From: Ariolimax columbianus
Taxonomy: Eukaryota > Mollusca > Gastropoda > Stylommatophora > Arionidae
Reading direction: 5' to 3'
Length of the DNA stretch: 64,000 bases
Assembly (NCBI GenBank): GCA_036924085.1
Contig: JAVGWX010000011.1
Coordinates: 13,890,318 to 13,954,317, forward strand
Part shown: positions 43,379-54,239 of the stretch, one piece after another
Layout: each line of letters opens with the position of its first letter
Numbering within the stretch: the stretch's first letter is position 1
Made by a program: the position numbers and the translations under genes
Notes under the pieces: model-generated
Databases searched by the model: none
What the model was told of the DNA's origin: nothing
What the model saw: only the letters and a program-made list of their open reading frames with translations

Positions 43379-43764
43379 CTGCAAAATGAAAAATTGGGTT
43401 CATTACTTACATATCAACAGAGGTAAATCTCTAACCATTGGTAGATATTGATATTGCTGGAACCGCTATTCTTAAACAATCCTATATCGCCACCCAATCT
43501 CAACTGTCCACTTATGTTGGAAAGTGCAAAATTCTTTCGGAAGTCTTCTGTGTAATCCTTTGTTTTTATTTCTAATACGCCTGCATAGTGTTTCTTAAAC
43601 AGCGTCAATCCATATATTTCTCGTGATTCTTCATATTGTCAACACAAAGGCCTGTTCTAAATACATCACGCGTGTTCTAAAACTATTATGAGTATTCTAA
43701 AAATGTTTTTCCAGGATCTAAATTTATCATTTTTCTTCAAAGAAATAGGAGACTCGGTGGTTTC

Positions 43765-44115
43765 AATATAATAAACCGCTTCGTGTGTCAGAGGTGGCGG
43801 GTTTTTTCACTTGGATCTTCTGGTAAAAATTCCGTCTGGTTTCCGAGTAGTGATATCGGACTCCCGTGTTCAGTGTCGAGCACTTTAAAAATCCCTTGGC
43901 AGTTACAAATCGAAAAAGTAGGTTAACTGGCCGCTGTTATGAATAAATTTAAAAGATCTAGTTATAAATCAAGCCAAATTACTGTTACCTTTCCAGAGAC
44001 ATAGAAAGACGCATGAAGTTATAAATACCTACTACGAGTAGTCTTCGGCTATCAGGCACTAGATATTCACATGCCTTTTTGAATACTAGGACTCCAAGTA
44101 TTTAAAAAATATATT
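43765..44115 (+). mobile_element. B-family SINE, copy without clear head
   Basis: Shares GGATCTTCTGGTAAAAATTC, TAGTGATATCGGACTCCCGT and TTAAAAATCCCTTGGCAGTT with 12495-12870, and also the distal part (TTTGAATACTAGGACTCCAA). The B box is damaged. Confidence 0.7.
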
Positions 44116-44334
44116 TAAGGTTCTAAATAATGTCATTAATTTTCTAATAATATCTTCCAGCTTCTCAAAAGTCAAGTGATGTTTTTAAAATGTTCCAATT
44201 TCTAAAATTTATTTATGTTAAAACATTGCAAACAATTATACAATTATCTTTGCGTTCTAAAAATATCCATCATTGAAAAACATCCTTCAGGTCCTAAAAG
44301 ACATGTTTGTTTTTTTAAGTGTTTTTGTGTGTAG

Positions 44335-44577
44335 CATTTGCCTTATTTCTCTAATCACCAAGGCGGTGTGCGTTGCACTGCGGTTTTAATGTTGCGCCGG
44401 TCGGCCCAGTGCATCCGACTTCAGCATTCATTTTATGTAAGGGTCTGCTTCTTCCTGCATTTTCTAAGGGTTTGCTTCACGGGGTAACGGCCAGTGCTGT
44501 GATGGGGATCAAACCCAGCACCTTTGGGTTGTGAGCCGTGTAACTTAACCACTAGGCCACGCCGTCCCCTAAATGAT
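44335..44577 (-). mobile_element. T-family tRNA-derived SINE, full length
   Basis: Reverse of the 40261 copy: in + text CACCAAGGCGGTGTGCGTTG, the core CATCCGACTTCAGCATTCAT, the B-box region GGGGATCAAACCCAGCACC (one substitution) and the A-box region CACTAGGCCACGCCGTCCCC. It lies in a receptor intron. Confidence 0.9.
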
Positions 44578-44976
44578 TACGGAGTATAAAGGGTATAGGC
44601 TGGAAAGACATGGTGAGGAACGAAGACATATAATGAAGGAACCAATTACAACCAGTGGAGCAACAACAAAAAAACATATGAAACAGAGTTGGATAGGACA
44701 CACGTACAGTAGAGCACTATCAAACGTGGCGAAGCCCTGACATTAAGCCCATTTGGGAAGAAGAAAAGAGGTAGACCAAAAAAACACACGAAGAAGAGAC
44801 TAAAAATGAACTTCGGTTCGTGGACCTCAACTAGATAGAGGCAGAAGGCAGCTCATGATAAAACTTGCTATAGGAGGGTTGTCAATGGCATATGCCACAA
44901 AAACAGCGACGGGCATTGACTGATTGAGAAATGAACGCCACACCTTGGCTGTCCTATCATATTCAAATGACCATTG

Positions 44977-45567
44977 GGTTCAAGATACTGAGCAGCACAT
45001 GAGCTCTAGCGGTCAGCGACCAAAAGCTGGCTGCTATCGTCAGGGCCAGCGAACCAGAGCTGCCAAAGACTCTTCTACACATCCACGCGGGGATCCTGGA
45101 TAACCTGCTGCAACAGAGCAGACTGGCTAAGGACAAGGGATCGAAAAGGGTCTGTTAACTTGGTACCCACACATGTCGACTGAAGTCGGATGGGTCGGTC
45201 TGAAAGGTGTAAATATCGCAATCAATCTGTAAAATAAGATTCAACGCATGCCATTCCTCGGCCAACATCCTGCTACTTGCAAAACCCTTTTCAGGGCTTG
45301 GTAGCGAGAGTTTGAGAACGTCCAGGGCTTGGTTGCGGGAGTTTGAGAACGTTCAGGGCTTGGTAATGGGAGATTGAGAACGTTCAGGGCTTGGTAGCGG
45401 GAGTTTGAGAATGTTCGGGGCTTGGTAGCGTGAGTTTGAGAACGTTCAGGGCTTGGTAATGGGAGATTGAGAACGTTCAGGGCTTGGTAGCGGGAGTTTG
45501 AGAACGTTCGGGGCTTGGTAGCGGGAGTTTGAGAACGTTCAGGGCTTGGTAGCGGGAGTTTGAGAAA
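44977..45567 (+). mobile_element. S-family SINE with amplified tail
   Basis: An intact S head and core (GGTTCAAGATACTGAGCAGC, CTGAAGTCGGATGGGTCGGT) lead to the family tail CAGGGCTTGGTAGCGAGAGT. That tail is then repeated about nine times before a pentanucleotide tract. In other copies (24343, 59112) the tail occurs once. Confidence 0.85.
45290..45567. repeat. 31-bp minisatellite, about 9 copies (S SINE tail)
   Basis: The unit contains GGGCTTGGTAGCGGGAGTTT and GAGAACGTTCA. It corresponds to the single GGGTTTGGTAGCGGGAGATT, GAGAACGAACG tail of ordinary S copies. Confidence 0.95.
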
Positions 45568-45810
45568 TATAGTATAGTATAGTATAGTATAGAATAGTAT
45601 AGTGTAGTATAGTATAGTATAGTAGGTATTGTACAGTACAGTACGGTACGTTATGGTATGGTATGGTATGGCATGCATTGTCTTGGCATGGCATGGTATA
45701 GAATGGTATGGTATGTTATATTATGTTATGTTATGTTATGTTATGTTATGTTATGGTATGGTATGTTATGTTATGGTATGGTATGGCATGGTATGGTATA
45801 TATTTCTAGT
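45568..45810. repeat. Pentanucleotide tract (TATAG)n to (TATGK)n
   Basis: Begins as TATAG repeats and passes into TATGG/TATGT repeats. It directly follows the SINE tail array and lies about 95 bp from the donor of the second zinc-finger exon. Confidence 0.95.
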
Positions 45811-45904
45811 CGTCATTGAAATAGACAAAAGCACACACAGAAACAGCCTAAAAGCATACACATTTATGCTGGTCTCATATTAATAGAAAAGAACCTTCTT
45901 TTAC

Positions 45905-46066
45905 CTTCTTTGTTCATGTCTGCCTCAAAACATTTGTTTAATCTGCAAGCTCTACATTGGTTTCTGTGCGTCTTGTCAACCGGACATCTGCCCTTGAGCG
46001 AACCTTGTGCCTTGCACGTGTAGGCTCTGTTCTTATGGATACTCCGCTTGAAGAAACCCGAACAGC
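45905..46066 (-). CDS. dsf-like (NR2E): NR2E nuclear receptor, second zinc-finger exon
   Basis: Reads [19 protein letters not shown], then [20 protein letters not shown] and [14 protein letters not shown]. It contributes the end of zinc finger 1 (the last Cys and the CSGFFKRS recognition helix) and all of finger 2. The interval between the first two cysteines of finger 2 (D-box region) is nine residues, KAQGSLKGR. That matches the dsf class and is longer than the seven of TLX and PNR. The acceptor is CTCCTGCAG and the donor GAAG|GTAAAA; phase 1 in and phase 1 out. Confidence 0.95.
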
Positions 46067-46179
46067 CTGCAGGAGATGCACAACAAAATGGCAACATATT
46101 TTATTAGAGGCAACAGTTCGGGAGGACAAGAAAAGATAAATAAAGAGGTCGCGAATGTCTGAGGTATAATTGCTTAATC

Positions 46180-46640
46180 TTCTTCCTCTTCTTCTTCTTC
46201 TTCTTTTATTTCTTTTTATTCTTATTCTTCTTCTTCTTCTTCGTACGCTGCCAGACGTCGACTTGAATGTGTTCAAAGAAAGCAGTGGTCATCATGCGGC
46301 TGTCGGCACTGCCATAGAGCATTAAGTGTTGTCACTGGTGATGGCCACATGTGCTTTCTCTGGTCCTCGTATGTCGGGCAATTTTGCAGCAGATGTTCGG
46401 GGGTCATTTTCCCAGTACCCCAGATGCATTCGCCGTTAGCACCTATCTTCAGTTTATTTAATAGATGGTACCTCAGTCTGTTGTTGCCTATGCGGAGTCT
46501 GAAGACCACCACCTGATCTTCTCTGTTCATCTTTTAATAAGCATCATTTTTTGGTTAGTCAATTTTCTCTGTTTTCCATTTGTCCATGTAACTGATCATA
46601 ATAAACCTTTTGGACTCTAGGTAGGTCACACAGGTATCTG
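46180..46640 (-). mobile_element. RNase H-element 3' end, (GAA)n tail
   Basis: The frame 46530-46273 encodes REDQVVVFRLRIGNNRLRYH and MTPEHLLQNCPTYEDQRKH, the post-RNase H region also found at 10770-10990 and 50050-50340. The first Cys pair is damaged (CIWGTGK instead of CTCGTGK). A TTC run in + text marks the tail. It is in the same orientation as its three relatives and lies in a receptor intron. Confidence 0.8.
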
Positions 46641-47239
46641 AAGTTTGAGTAATCTACACTGTTGCGTACATTTGTACTGCCAGGTGGCGAGACGAGAAGA
46701 AACCGTCAAGGCTGGTTGTATTGCGTCGATCTTTGTAAATGTTATACTATCTCTACATCTGCCACTAAGAAACTATCAAATAATCTTTAATATTTTTCGA
46801 TTAAAGCTTCCTATGTCCTCTATACCACCATAACGTGGATATTAGGCAAATCAGGCATCCAGGCAGTAGAAGATCTGATAAACTGACAACAACAGGATCA
46901 AACAAGCGGCAACCCAAGATTCCCACCATTAAAAAACAAATAAAACTTCTAAAAATAGTATCTACAACAACTGCAGTCAACAATGGATTGACATATGAGC
47001 TACAGGTGTAACTACAAGAGCTCCATCTGTTGTTGGTGTTTTCCTTACAGTTTTCTTGTAGTGCTATACAAACCTGTCATGTTCTCTCTAGCTATGCCCT
47101 CTTCTGCTTCTGTAGGATAACTATCCATGTCATTTCTCACATCTACATTAATGCTTTTTTAAAATTATTTGTTTACTTCTGTGTAATGTTTGTGGGCTTT
47201 GGGATTGGCGACTCTAGCGTTGCTGCGTAGTAATATAAT
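46641..47239. other. Receptor intron, no gene seen
   Basis: No recognised element or exon. Confidence 0.35.
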
Positions 47240-47410
47240 CTCATTGAGTCCAAGGCGCTTGCGGACATGAGGAAAAGATTCTTACAAGCACTGTCGACAA
47301 TTACCAACACACTGCACGTGGCAGTGAAACAACTGAAGAAGACCTGTATATATATATTAGAATGGCATTGAGCTGCCAAGAGCAGGCTTGATCAGCAGCT
47401 ATGGAATAAT
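47240..47410 (+). mobile_element. Jockey-like retrotransposon 3' end
   Basis: Closely matches 16222-16386: ACATGAGGAAAAGATTCTTA, CAGTGAAACAACTGAAGAAG and GCAGCTATGGAATAA. It is a second, shorter 5'-truncated copy of that 3' end. Confidence 0.75.
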
Positions 47411-47839
47411 TTGTTTCTTTCTCTGAAATCTATACGAGTCTTTTTGCCGTTATTCATTCTTTGTACTGTTGTTTGTTCTTCCAAAACATTTTCCGAAAGT
47501 TGTGTTCCAGACATTTAGTAGCATTTCCTATTATTCATCAATGCCAGCAGTTATGTTTAGTTATTGCAGTACTTGAAGTGTATTGCTGAGAGTGATGATG
47601 AACTGCATTATTTTCTCATCTGCTTTGAGATATTCCACGAGGAATGACTTGAGTTGTTCTGTTCTTTCGTAGTTTGTTTCACTTTGGCCTTCACTAATTG
47701 GTATCCTGAAGCGGCATCCGCTTTTTGTAGATTCTGACGTCGGGTGAAGATAGTTATTGTGGTAAGAAAACCGATAGGGGATTCTTTGCTAGAGTAAAGA
47801 CCAGGGTCGGTGCTTAGCTGGGCCACAGCCTTCTATAGA

Positions 47840-48170
47840 AACGGACCGTCTGACTCATGGGGAAATCCCTTTGAAACGTCACATTCCAAGGATCACTAAA
47901 TAACAGAATTTGCATGTGCCAACTATAAATGCAACTATAAAAGCGTGTTAGTGAAACAAAGATAGATATACAGTTGGTTTAAGGGCAGGATTATGTGAAA
48001 GGATCACTCCTAAGAGTGATTTGTTGTGTTTTGTATCGGGAATTTGTTTTATTTCTCTGCGTGTAGCATGGGTTGACTATAAACCTTGACACAATATGAG
48101 TTCCGTTATGTAATCGGCCGTGGAATGTGACGTTTCAGGGGATATTTGCTGTGAGTAAGACGGCCTATCT
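47840..48170. repeat. Inverted repeat, arms of about 80 bp
   Basis: Arms at about 47845-47915 (reverse) and 48083-48170 (forward) share TGGAATGTGACGTTTCA and GTAAGACGGCCTATC-type words, about 170 bp apart. A third, forward copy is at 4680-4760 (CCTTGGAATGTGACGTTTCA and GAGTCAGACGGCCTATCTAA). This suggests terminal or subterminal repeats of an unrecognised DNA element. Confidence 0.6.
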
Positions 48171-48536
48171 AAAGAAGTCCATGACTGAGCGGTGCATACC
48201 CGATGTCATCCTTTAACTTGAGAATGGAAATCTAAGCCAAGACTCCGGCTCTCAGGTGGTTATCTGAGATCCTTCTAAACAAAAGCCACAATCGTCTCTG
48301 GCTTTCATTCTTTGCTTAGAAAGGTGCAACAGGAGTGTGAATGGCATGAGTGGATAGTAGACATTAAGGTGTCAAACCTTCGGAGTTCTGTGTCTAACTT
48401 CTGTCCTGATCATGCTGGCGATTGTACGATTGAAAAAGCTGGCATTATGGTCTCACGGGCACACGTAATTGTTACATTGACAATGTGAAGCTGTGTGATT
48501 TTACAGCTGATCAGCTACTGTCTCTTGGACGAGCAC

Positions 48537-48795
48537 GCTGCAATTCATGAACTGGTGTTGCACAGATTGGACTGGTGTTGTACAGATTGAACTGGTGTTG
48601 CACAGATTGGACTGGTGTTCTGCAGATTGGACTGGTGTTCCGCAGATTGGACTGGTGTTCCGCAGATTGGACTGGTGTTGTACAGATTGAACTGGTGCAG
48701 TACAGATTGAACTGGTGTTGTACAGATTAGACTGGTGTTGTACATATTGGACTGGTGTTGTACAGATTGAAGTGGTGTTGCACAGATTGGAAAGT
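48537..48795. repeat. 20-bp minisatellite, about 13 copies
   Basis: Unit ACTGGTGTTGTACAGATTGG with alternating TTGTACAG, TTGCACAG and TTCCGCAG forms. Runs of the same variant sit together, as expected from block duplication. Confidence 0.95.
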
Positions 48796-49364
48796 TGTAA
48801 ATCATACGCGAGTCTACCAGAGGGGAGCACCTGAGAGAATAGAGCAGGAGTGTGTACACCAAGCGAGCTGATGGAACCATAAGTATCTACACTCTTCGCA
48901 ATTTACTGAGAGGGACTGAGCACCTATGGGTCTGCTCGGAGAGCTATGACGTCGATTCTAAACAGAAAATGTAAGCAGATAAAAGAAAGAAGAAGAATTC
49001 TCAATAATGTAAATTCCGGAATAAAATAAATACAGACACTCGTGTTATTCAGTTGCAGGTGGACAAACAAACAAAACAATAATCCACAGTATGAGCAAGA
49101 AGTCTTCGTCAGGTACAGGTGATATTACAGATGATAATAACTAACACATTAAAATAATTTAGGTACAAACGTCAAATATACTTATATGAAGTGAGATCCG
49201 AAACAAATATTAATTGGCCGAAAGAAAATACGGGATGTAACAGCAAATATAACATAACCACCCAGACCAAAATCATAACTGACAACAATTCATGAAGAAC
49301 ATACTTATGTAACAGTCGCAACAAAGATATGACGTAACCAACAAATTCACAATAATATGTTTAC
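48796..49364. other. Receptor intron, no gene seen
   Basis: No recognised element or exon before the first zinc-finger exon. Confidence 0.35.
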
Positions 49365-49445
49365 CATCACAGCTGTAAATTCCGTAATGTTTCCCAGAAC
49401 TGCGATCCCCACAGACTTTGCAAGGTATGTCTAAGAGACGGTCAC
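49365..49445 (-). CDS. dsf-like (NR2E): NR2E nuclear receptor, first zinc-finger exon
   Basis: Encodes [20 protein letters not shown] and YGIYSCDG, the start of the DNA-binding domain. Cys-x2-Cys of finger 1 is here, and the CDG of the CDGCS P box is completed by the next exon. The P box CDGCS is diagnostic of subfamily NR2E. The acceptor is TTTTCAG and the donor GATG|GTAAAC. It enters with two bases (GT) of a split Gly codon, so a short upstream exon carrying the initiator Met must exist at higher coordinates or beyond the window; I could not identify it. The six exons code for about 374 residues. Function in relatives: transcription factor (often a repressor) in neural and sexual development. 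Confidence 0.93.
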
Positions 49446-49749
49446 CTGAAAACATAGAAAGGGAAAGTGTTTTAAATGGTGTCTGTTTATCACTCCAAGT
49501 TGTATCATCCTGTAGTTAGTCACGATCGAAATGGGCTTCTATGTAAACGAAGAAGCTTCCAATCAGATTGTAATTACAACAACAATCAGACGTCTCTTGG
49601 GAAACAACTATTCAGTCGGCCAATCATTTCACAGCTTACTTACTTTCCGTGTATTAGAGTAGAAATCAGTTGGCCTGGAAGTGCCTCTATTTGCTGTCAT
49701 GAAATCCGCCAAAGTACACGGTTCTTGTATTCTTGAGCAGTTATACACA

Positions 49750-51440
49750 AATTCTGGGCCTTGGATGGCAACTTCGCCCTCATAACGCCATTCTTTCAAG
49801 CCCGATCTACACCTTGACACACCCGCTCGTAATCTGTTCGGGGCTTTCTACACAGGGTATGGTATGTTATGTCTTGTCGCAAATTCTTCTTTGATCTCCA
49901 CCCATTCCTCATCTTTTCTTTGATGTCATTTGTCGATGTGGTTTTGCTCAGGTTTCTGGTTTATGTACACTTTGAAGGAAACTTTTCCTTGATTTCCGTC
50001 GTACCTCTTCTGGATTATATTACGTCTTCTTCTTCTTCTTTGTACGCTGTCAGACGTCAACCTTTATTTTTTCGAAAAAAGCAGCGGTCATCCTGAGACT
50101 GTCGACACTGCCATAGAGCTTGTCTAGAGTTGCCACTGGTGATGGCCACATCTGCTTTCTCTGATCCTCGTATGTCGGGCAGTTTTGCAGCAAATATTCA
50201 GCGGTCATTTTGCCGGTACCACACGAGCATTCGTCAGTGCCACCTATCTTCAATTTATTGAATAGTTGGTACCTCAGTCTATTGTGACCTGTGCGAAGTC
50301 TGAAGACCACGACCTGCTCTCTTCTGTTCAACTGGTAATAGGCATCGTTTTTTGTGTAGCCAGTATGTCCTGTTTCCCATTTGGTCATGTATCTAGCTCT
50401 AATAAGCCGTTTTGACTCTTCGTATGTCACACTAGGATCTGGTTGTGGTAGTTTTGCACCTTCTTTTGCCAGTCTGTCTGCCTCCTCGTTGCCTTGGATG
50501 TTACAGTGGGATGGAACCCACTGTACCATCTACTCTTTTTGGTGCGGACTGCTGGCATAGTTGACAGAGTACTGCTCTTAAATATTATATTACAAAAGGG
50601 TAAGTCTCTGATCACATGACTACTTTTTCCTTTTGACTTCTGATGCAACATATCTCCAGATTTCTTGTGGTGCGACGCCAGCGAATGGATAAACATGTCC
50701 CATTGGTGTTGGCTTAAAGGCACCCTATTGTAAGTCACATGTCCTTTTGCAGAACGTATCTTCTTACAACCGCCACCTATTTGGCTGTTATAAGTTTCTT
50801 GACAAGTGTGCAGTACAGTAGGTTGCCATTTCTTTCCGTTCGTGGAGGAGCATTCGCCCGAGAAAAAAACCCAGTGTCTGCACCCTATTACAGTACGACA
50901 TATCACATTTACTGCCACATTGAAGTGTTTCTTGTGTGCCGACTCTTTCCATGCTGGCGCGGCGTGTTCTTCTACAGAGATGCCCAATGCGATGGCCGAA
51001 GTACGCAACACCGTTGGTGCTGTTTTCCATACCGTGTTTGTTAGCTTACACAGTATGTTATTTCTTACGCAAACATGTTTGTTTCAACACCTTACAGTCT
51101 CCCTTGTAAGACAGTGTACGATCCACTGTAATGCCTAGGTATAGATCTGTATGGTTATGTTCAAGTCCATGCCATGACCAACTAATCTGGATTTTCCTTC
51201 CCGCTTCTCTGTTCTGCTGTGAAATGCATATACAAGAGTTTTCTTGGGGTTAATTTTGAGATGATTATTCTCATACTACTCAGCCAATCTGTCCATGGTT
51301 TTTGTGAGTTTGAGTTCAACTTTACTGCAACACTTTCCCTGAACAGCAGCCGCTGTGTCGTCTGCATCTGTGAACTGTCTAGTGTCTGGACTGATTTGTT
51401 GATCGCTGATGTGAATTTATTTTTTTTTAAATTCTTTATT
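49750..51440 (-). mobile_element. Jockey-like non-LTR retrotransposon, interrupted by a nested insertion
   Basis: Minus-strand remains from high to low coordinate: LKINPKKTLVYAFHSRTEKR and LYLGITVDRTLSYKGDCKVL (reverse transcriptase palm and thumb), then LRTSAIALGISVEEHAAPAW with KESAHKKHFNVAVN, then a PMGHVYPFA-like block. All are typical of the region between RT and C-terminus in jockey-type elements. The homology continues beyond the insertion to about 49750 (compare 37590-37990). Frameshifted and stop-containing. Confidence 0.75.
50024..50583 (-). mobile_element. RNase H-element nested in the jockey-like element, with target-site duplication
   Basis: A 5'-truncated copy whose frame 50529-50050 begins within the last RNase H block (VQWVPSHCNIQGNEEADRLA). 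It keeps the C-terminal cluster CSCGTGKMTAEYLLQNC and a (GAA)n tail. ATTATATTAC occurs at 50014-50023 and 50584-50593, a perfect 10-bp target-site duplication. The host element reads on across the gap when it is removed. Confidence 0.92.
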
Positions 51441-52559
51441 GCACATAATAAATTATAACAATTTTCAAATTTGAATACAACAAATATGAAACAAAATTTG
51501 TGCTTGATGTGAAATGAAATGAAGTGATAATTTCCCATGTGATGAAACATGAGATGGTGGTAGTTACATTTTGTGAAGTGAGTGATGACATTAATTTAAA
51601 ATTATTTAAATTTAAAAAAAAAAATAATAATGTACTTTTTTGTTTGTTTGAGATATTTGGTAAGGCAATATGCTTACACATGCGTACACATCCATACATA
51701 CATATTCACTTTTACACGCATACCTATTTGTTTATACCAACAGATGCATATTCATTTATACACACGTATAGATGTTTGTTTATCCGCACGCATACATATT
51801 CACATATACACACACAAGCATATTCATTTATACACACACATAAAAAACGTACATGCATGTACATATAACTACTTCCCCACATATATATATATATATAAGT
51901 ACACATACAGTCATAATAGTACAGATGCCAGAACGCTATCTTGCATCAGACCATTTTTTTGCTTCCCCCAGCGACTACTTTTATTTTGTATAACCACGTC
52001 AAATCGTATATTCTGATTGAGATATTTAACTACCTTGGTCAGAACGCCATTCACCTGTGACATTGTATATCTTTGATAGGAGTAAGAGATGATTAACCGG
52101 GTCGTATGTCGATAAACATTACCTATTTACACTGGTAATCATCTTCAATATGTCGAGTTGATGAAGGAATTGACCGCAGACGACTTGCTGACCCGGAACT
52201 CTACCTTCCGGAAACAGTTTATCTCCCTTCCACTATCGACGCATTACCGAACATTATAGATCATAAAACAGCCCCACCCCAACACTTTGATTTCAATCGA
52301 CATCGGTGGAATCTAACATTGGAATAAATGAGACGGGCCGGGTAGTTATCAGTGTTCTTAATACCCCCCCCCCCCCCCCCCCCCCCCATTGATAAAATAT
52401 ACTCCATAATTTTCATCGCACTCCCCGAGAATCAAAGAAGCGTCGCAGCCGAAATCGAACAAGAACATAAGGAACATTCCCAAAAGACAACCAATGCTTG
52501 GACATCAGAGCACATCACTCAAATGCAGAGATAGCGTCTTCAAATCAACACAGTTCATT
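51441..52559. other. No gene seen; microsatellites at 51690-51895 and poly-C at 52364-52387
   Basis: Imperfect CATACACA/TTCATTTATACACA-type repeats lie at 51690-51850 with a short (TA)n at 51882-51895, and a 24-C run at 52364-52387. Nothing else recognised. Confidence 0.5.
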
Positions 52560-52905
52560 CATACTAACCCTGGAAGCGGCCGTATTGGGAGTTGATCGCT
52601 TCCAGACCTCAGAGATCGAACTTCGGGAGGAACCTAACCTCCCCCCCTCGTCCCTCCCCAACATCATCCATTAAACACACCATGGAAGTCACGAAACAGA
52701 CTCCCCACGAACTGGTGTCTCGCGGTGCAAGAAGAACACCAAGAGATGAGAGATGTGGTTGTGGTGCAACACGGGACCCAGACCACTGACCTGCCCCAAC
52801 CTCCAGGAAACATGCAATAGGTGCTGCATGCTGGAGGAGTATGACAATTCAATCCATGCCGCTGGATACGGGATTTGTGCTGTGTGATATGGTGCCAGGA
52901 CACGG
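52560..52905 (+). mobile_element. Non-LTR retrotransposon 3' coding end
   Basis: Encodes PHELVSRGARRTPRDERCGC, then GATRDPDHLTCPN-type sequence after a frameshift: the C-x-C…H…C cluster also seen at 34100-34200. The 3' untranslated part runs into the array that follows. Confidence 0.65.
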
Positions 52906-53345
52906 AAAATCAGTAAGTAACATTGGAAATATGACCTCTCACGTGGTGCTCAGACAGCGAAATTCAGTAAATAACATTGGAAATATGACGTCTGACGTGG
53001 TGCTTGGACAGCGAAAGTAAGTAACATTGGAAAAATGACGTCTGAGGTGGTGCTTGGACAGGAAAAGTAAGTAAGTAACATTGGAAATATGACGTCTCAC
53101 GTGGTGCTTGGACAGCGAAAGTCAGTAAGTAACATTGGAAATATGACGTCTGACGTGGGGCTTGGACAGTGAAAGTAAGTAACATTGGAAAAATGACGTC
53201 TGAGGTGGTGCTTGGACAGGAAAAGTAAGTAAGTAACATTGGAAATATGACGTCTCACGTGGTGCTTGGACAGCGAAAGTCAGTAAGTAACATTGGAAAT
53301 ATGACGTCTGACGTGGTGCTTGGACAGCGAAAGTCAGTAAGTGCG
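52906..53345. repeat. 50-54 bp minisatellite, about 8 copies, from the retroelement 3' end
   Basis: The unit contains GTAACATTGGAAATATGACG, a TCTGACGTGGTGCTTGGACA segment and GCGAAAGTCAGTAA. The sister element at 34270-34430 has TGATGTCTGACGTGATGCCC at the same position, so the unit is the element's 3' untranslated region. A three-unit block seems to be duplicated (53000-53110 versus 53165-53290). Confidence 0.9.
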
Positions 53346-53764
53346 CTGAAGGGTTCAGTTTCCATTTCAGCAAGTCACCTAGTCATATTATTGTCCAAGT
53401 CGCAAGTCAAGTCAGACGGCTGATAGTAAATACTTGAGCCGAATTACAAGTCGATACCAGAATGTGACTTAAGTGGGACCAAATCTGAGTCGATCGACTC
53501 GAGTCGTTAAACGGTTACATGCCGTGTCTCCCATGAAAAAGCAACCGGTTTGAAACACTGCTTGGACACTTACCCTTACCCAGCTGAAAATATATACCTG
53601 GCTAATAGTTAGAAAAGGCTAGGCCGTAACAGAGTAGACTGGCTACCCTCATCTCAGAAACATCAGATATATAATAATATTATTAAGTCTCTAACACTCT
53701 ATCCCCGTCGGCAGTGCCTATTATGTAATTCATTTAACATCTTTAATAAGGGGGAACTGAGATG
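53346..53764. other. No gene seen
   Basis: Unique-looking sequence. Confidence 0.35.
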
Positions 53765-54095
53765 CTAGTTGGGCCATGCACAAAATACTGACCAGTACGT
53801 CACGTCAGGATCGGACACAATTTTCTGACCAAGACGACAATCTCTCGTCCATGTAGCTGTTAATGGAAACAGGCTGTTTTGAAGGCAGTCAGGCTGACGA
53901 GATGTGATCCCCGAAGTAGTCAGCGTCACGCAGATGAAGCCAAGCATAGCACAATCGTCTGGAAAACCGTGGTCTACCCTCATCAGCAGGCTCGGGATGT
54001 GAGGAAAGCTACTACAACTCGTACTTAACGCCCTTGTTCATGACGCTCAAAAGAGTAAACATTCTCATTGTGGGCATTAAACAATAACAACAACA
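53765..54095 (+). mobile_element. D-family retroposon, near full length, (AAC)n tail
   Basis: Sense copy from CTGACCAGTACGTCACGTC through CCGTGGTCTACCCTCATCAG and GGGATGTGAGGAAAGCTACT to TCTCATTGTGGGCATTAAAC, then an AATAACAACAAC tail. No tandem expansion. Confidence 0.8.
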
Positions 54096-54239
54096 CGTAA
54101 AAACATAATTTTTAGCTACTACGCTAAATTCTAATTGTTGCTCTTGGTATCTGAGTTAATATAATCGTTTCACTCCATCAAATTGGTATAAAGGTCTTCT
54201 GTTCTTTGTATTGTGGATTATAGTCTCCAGCACTTCTAC

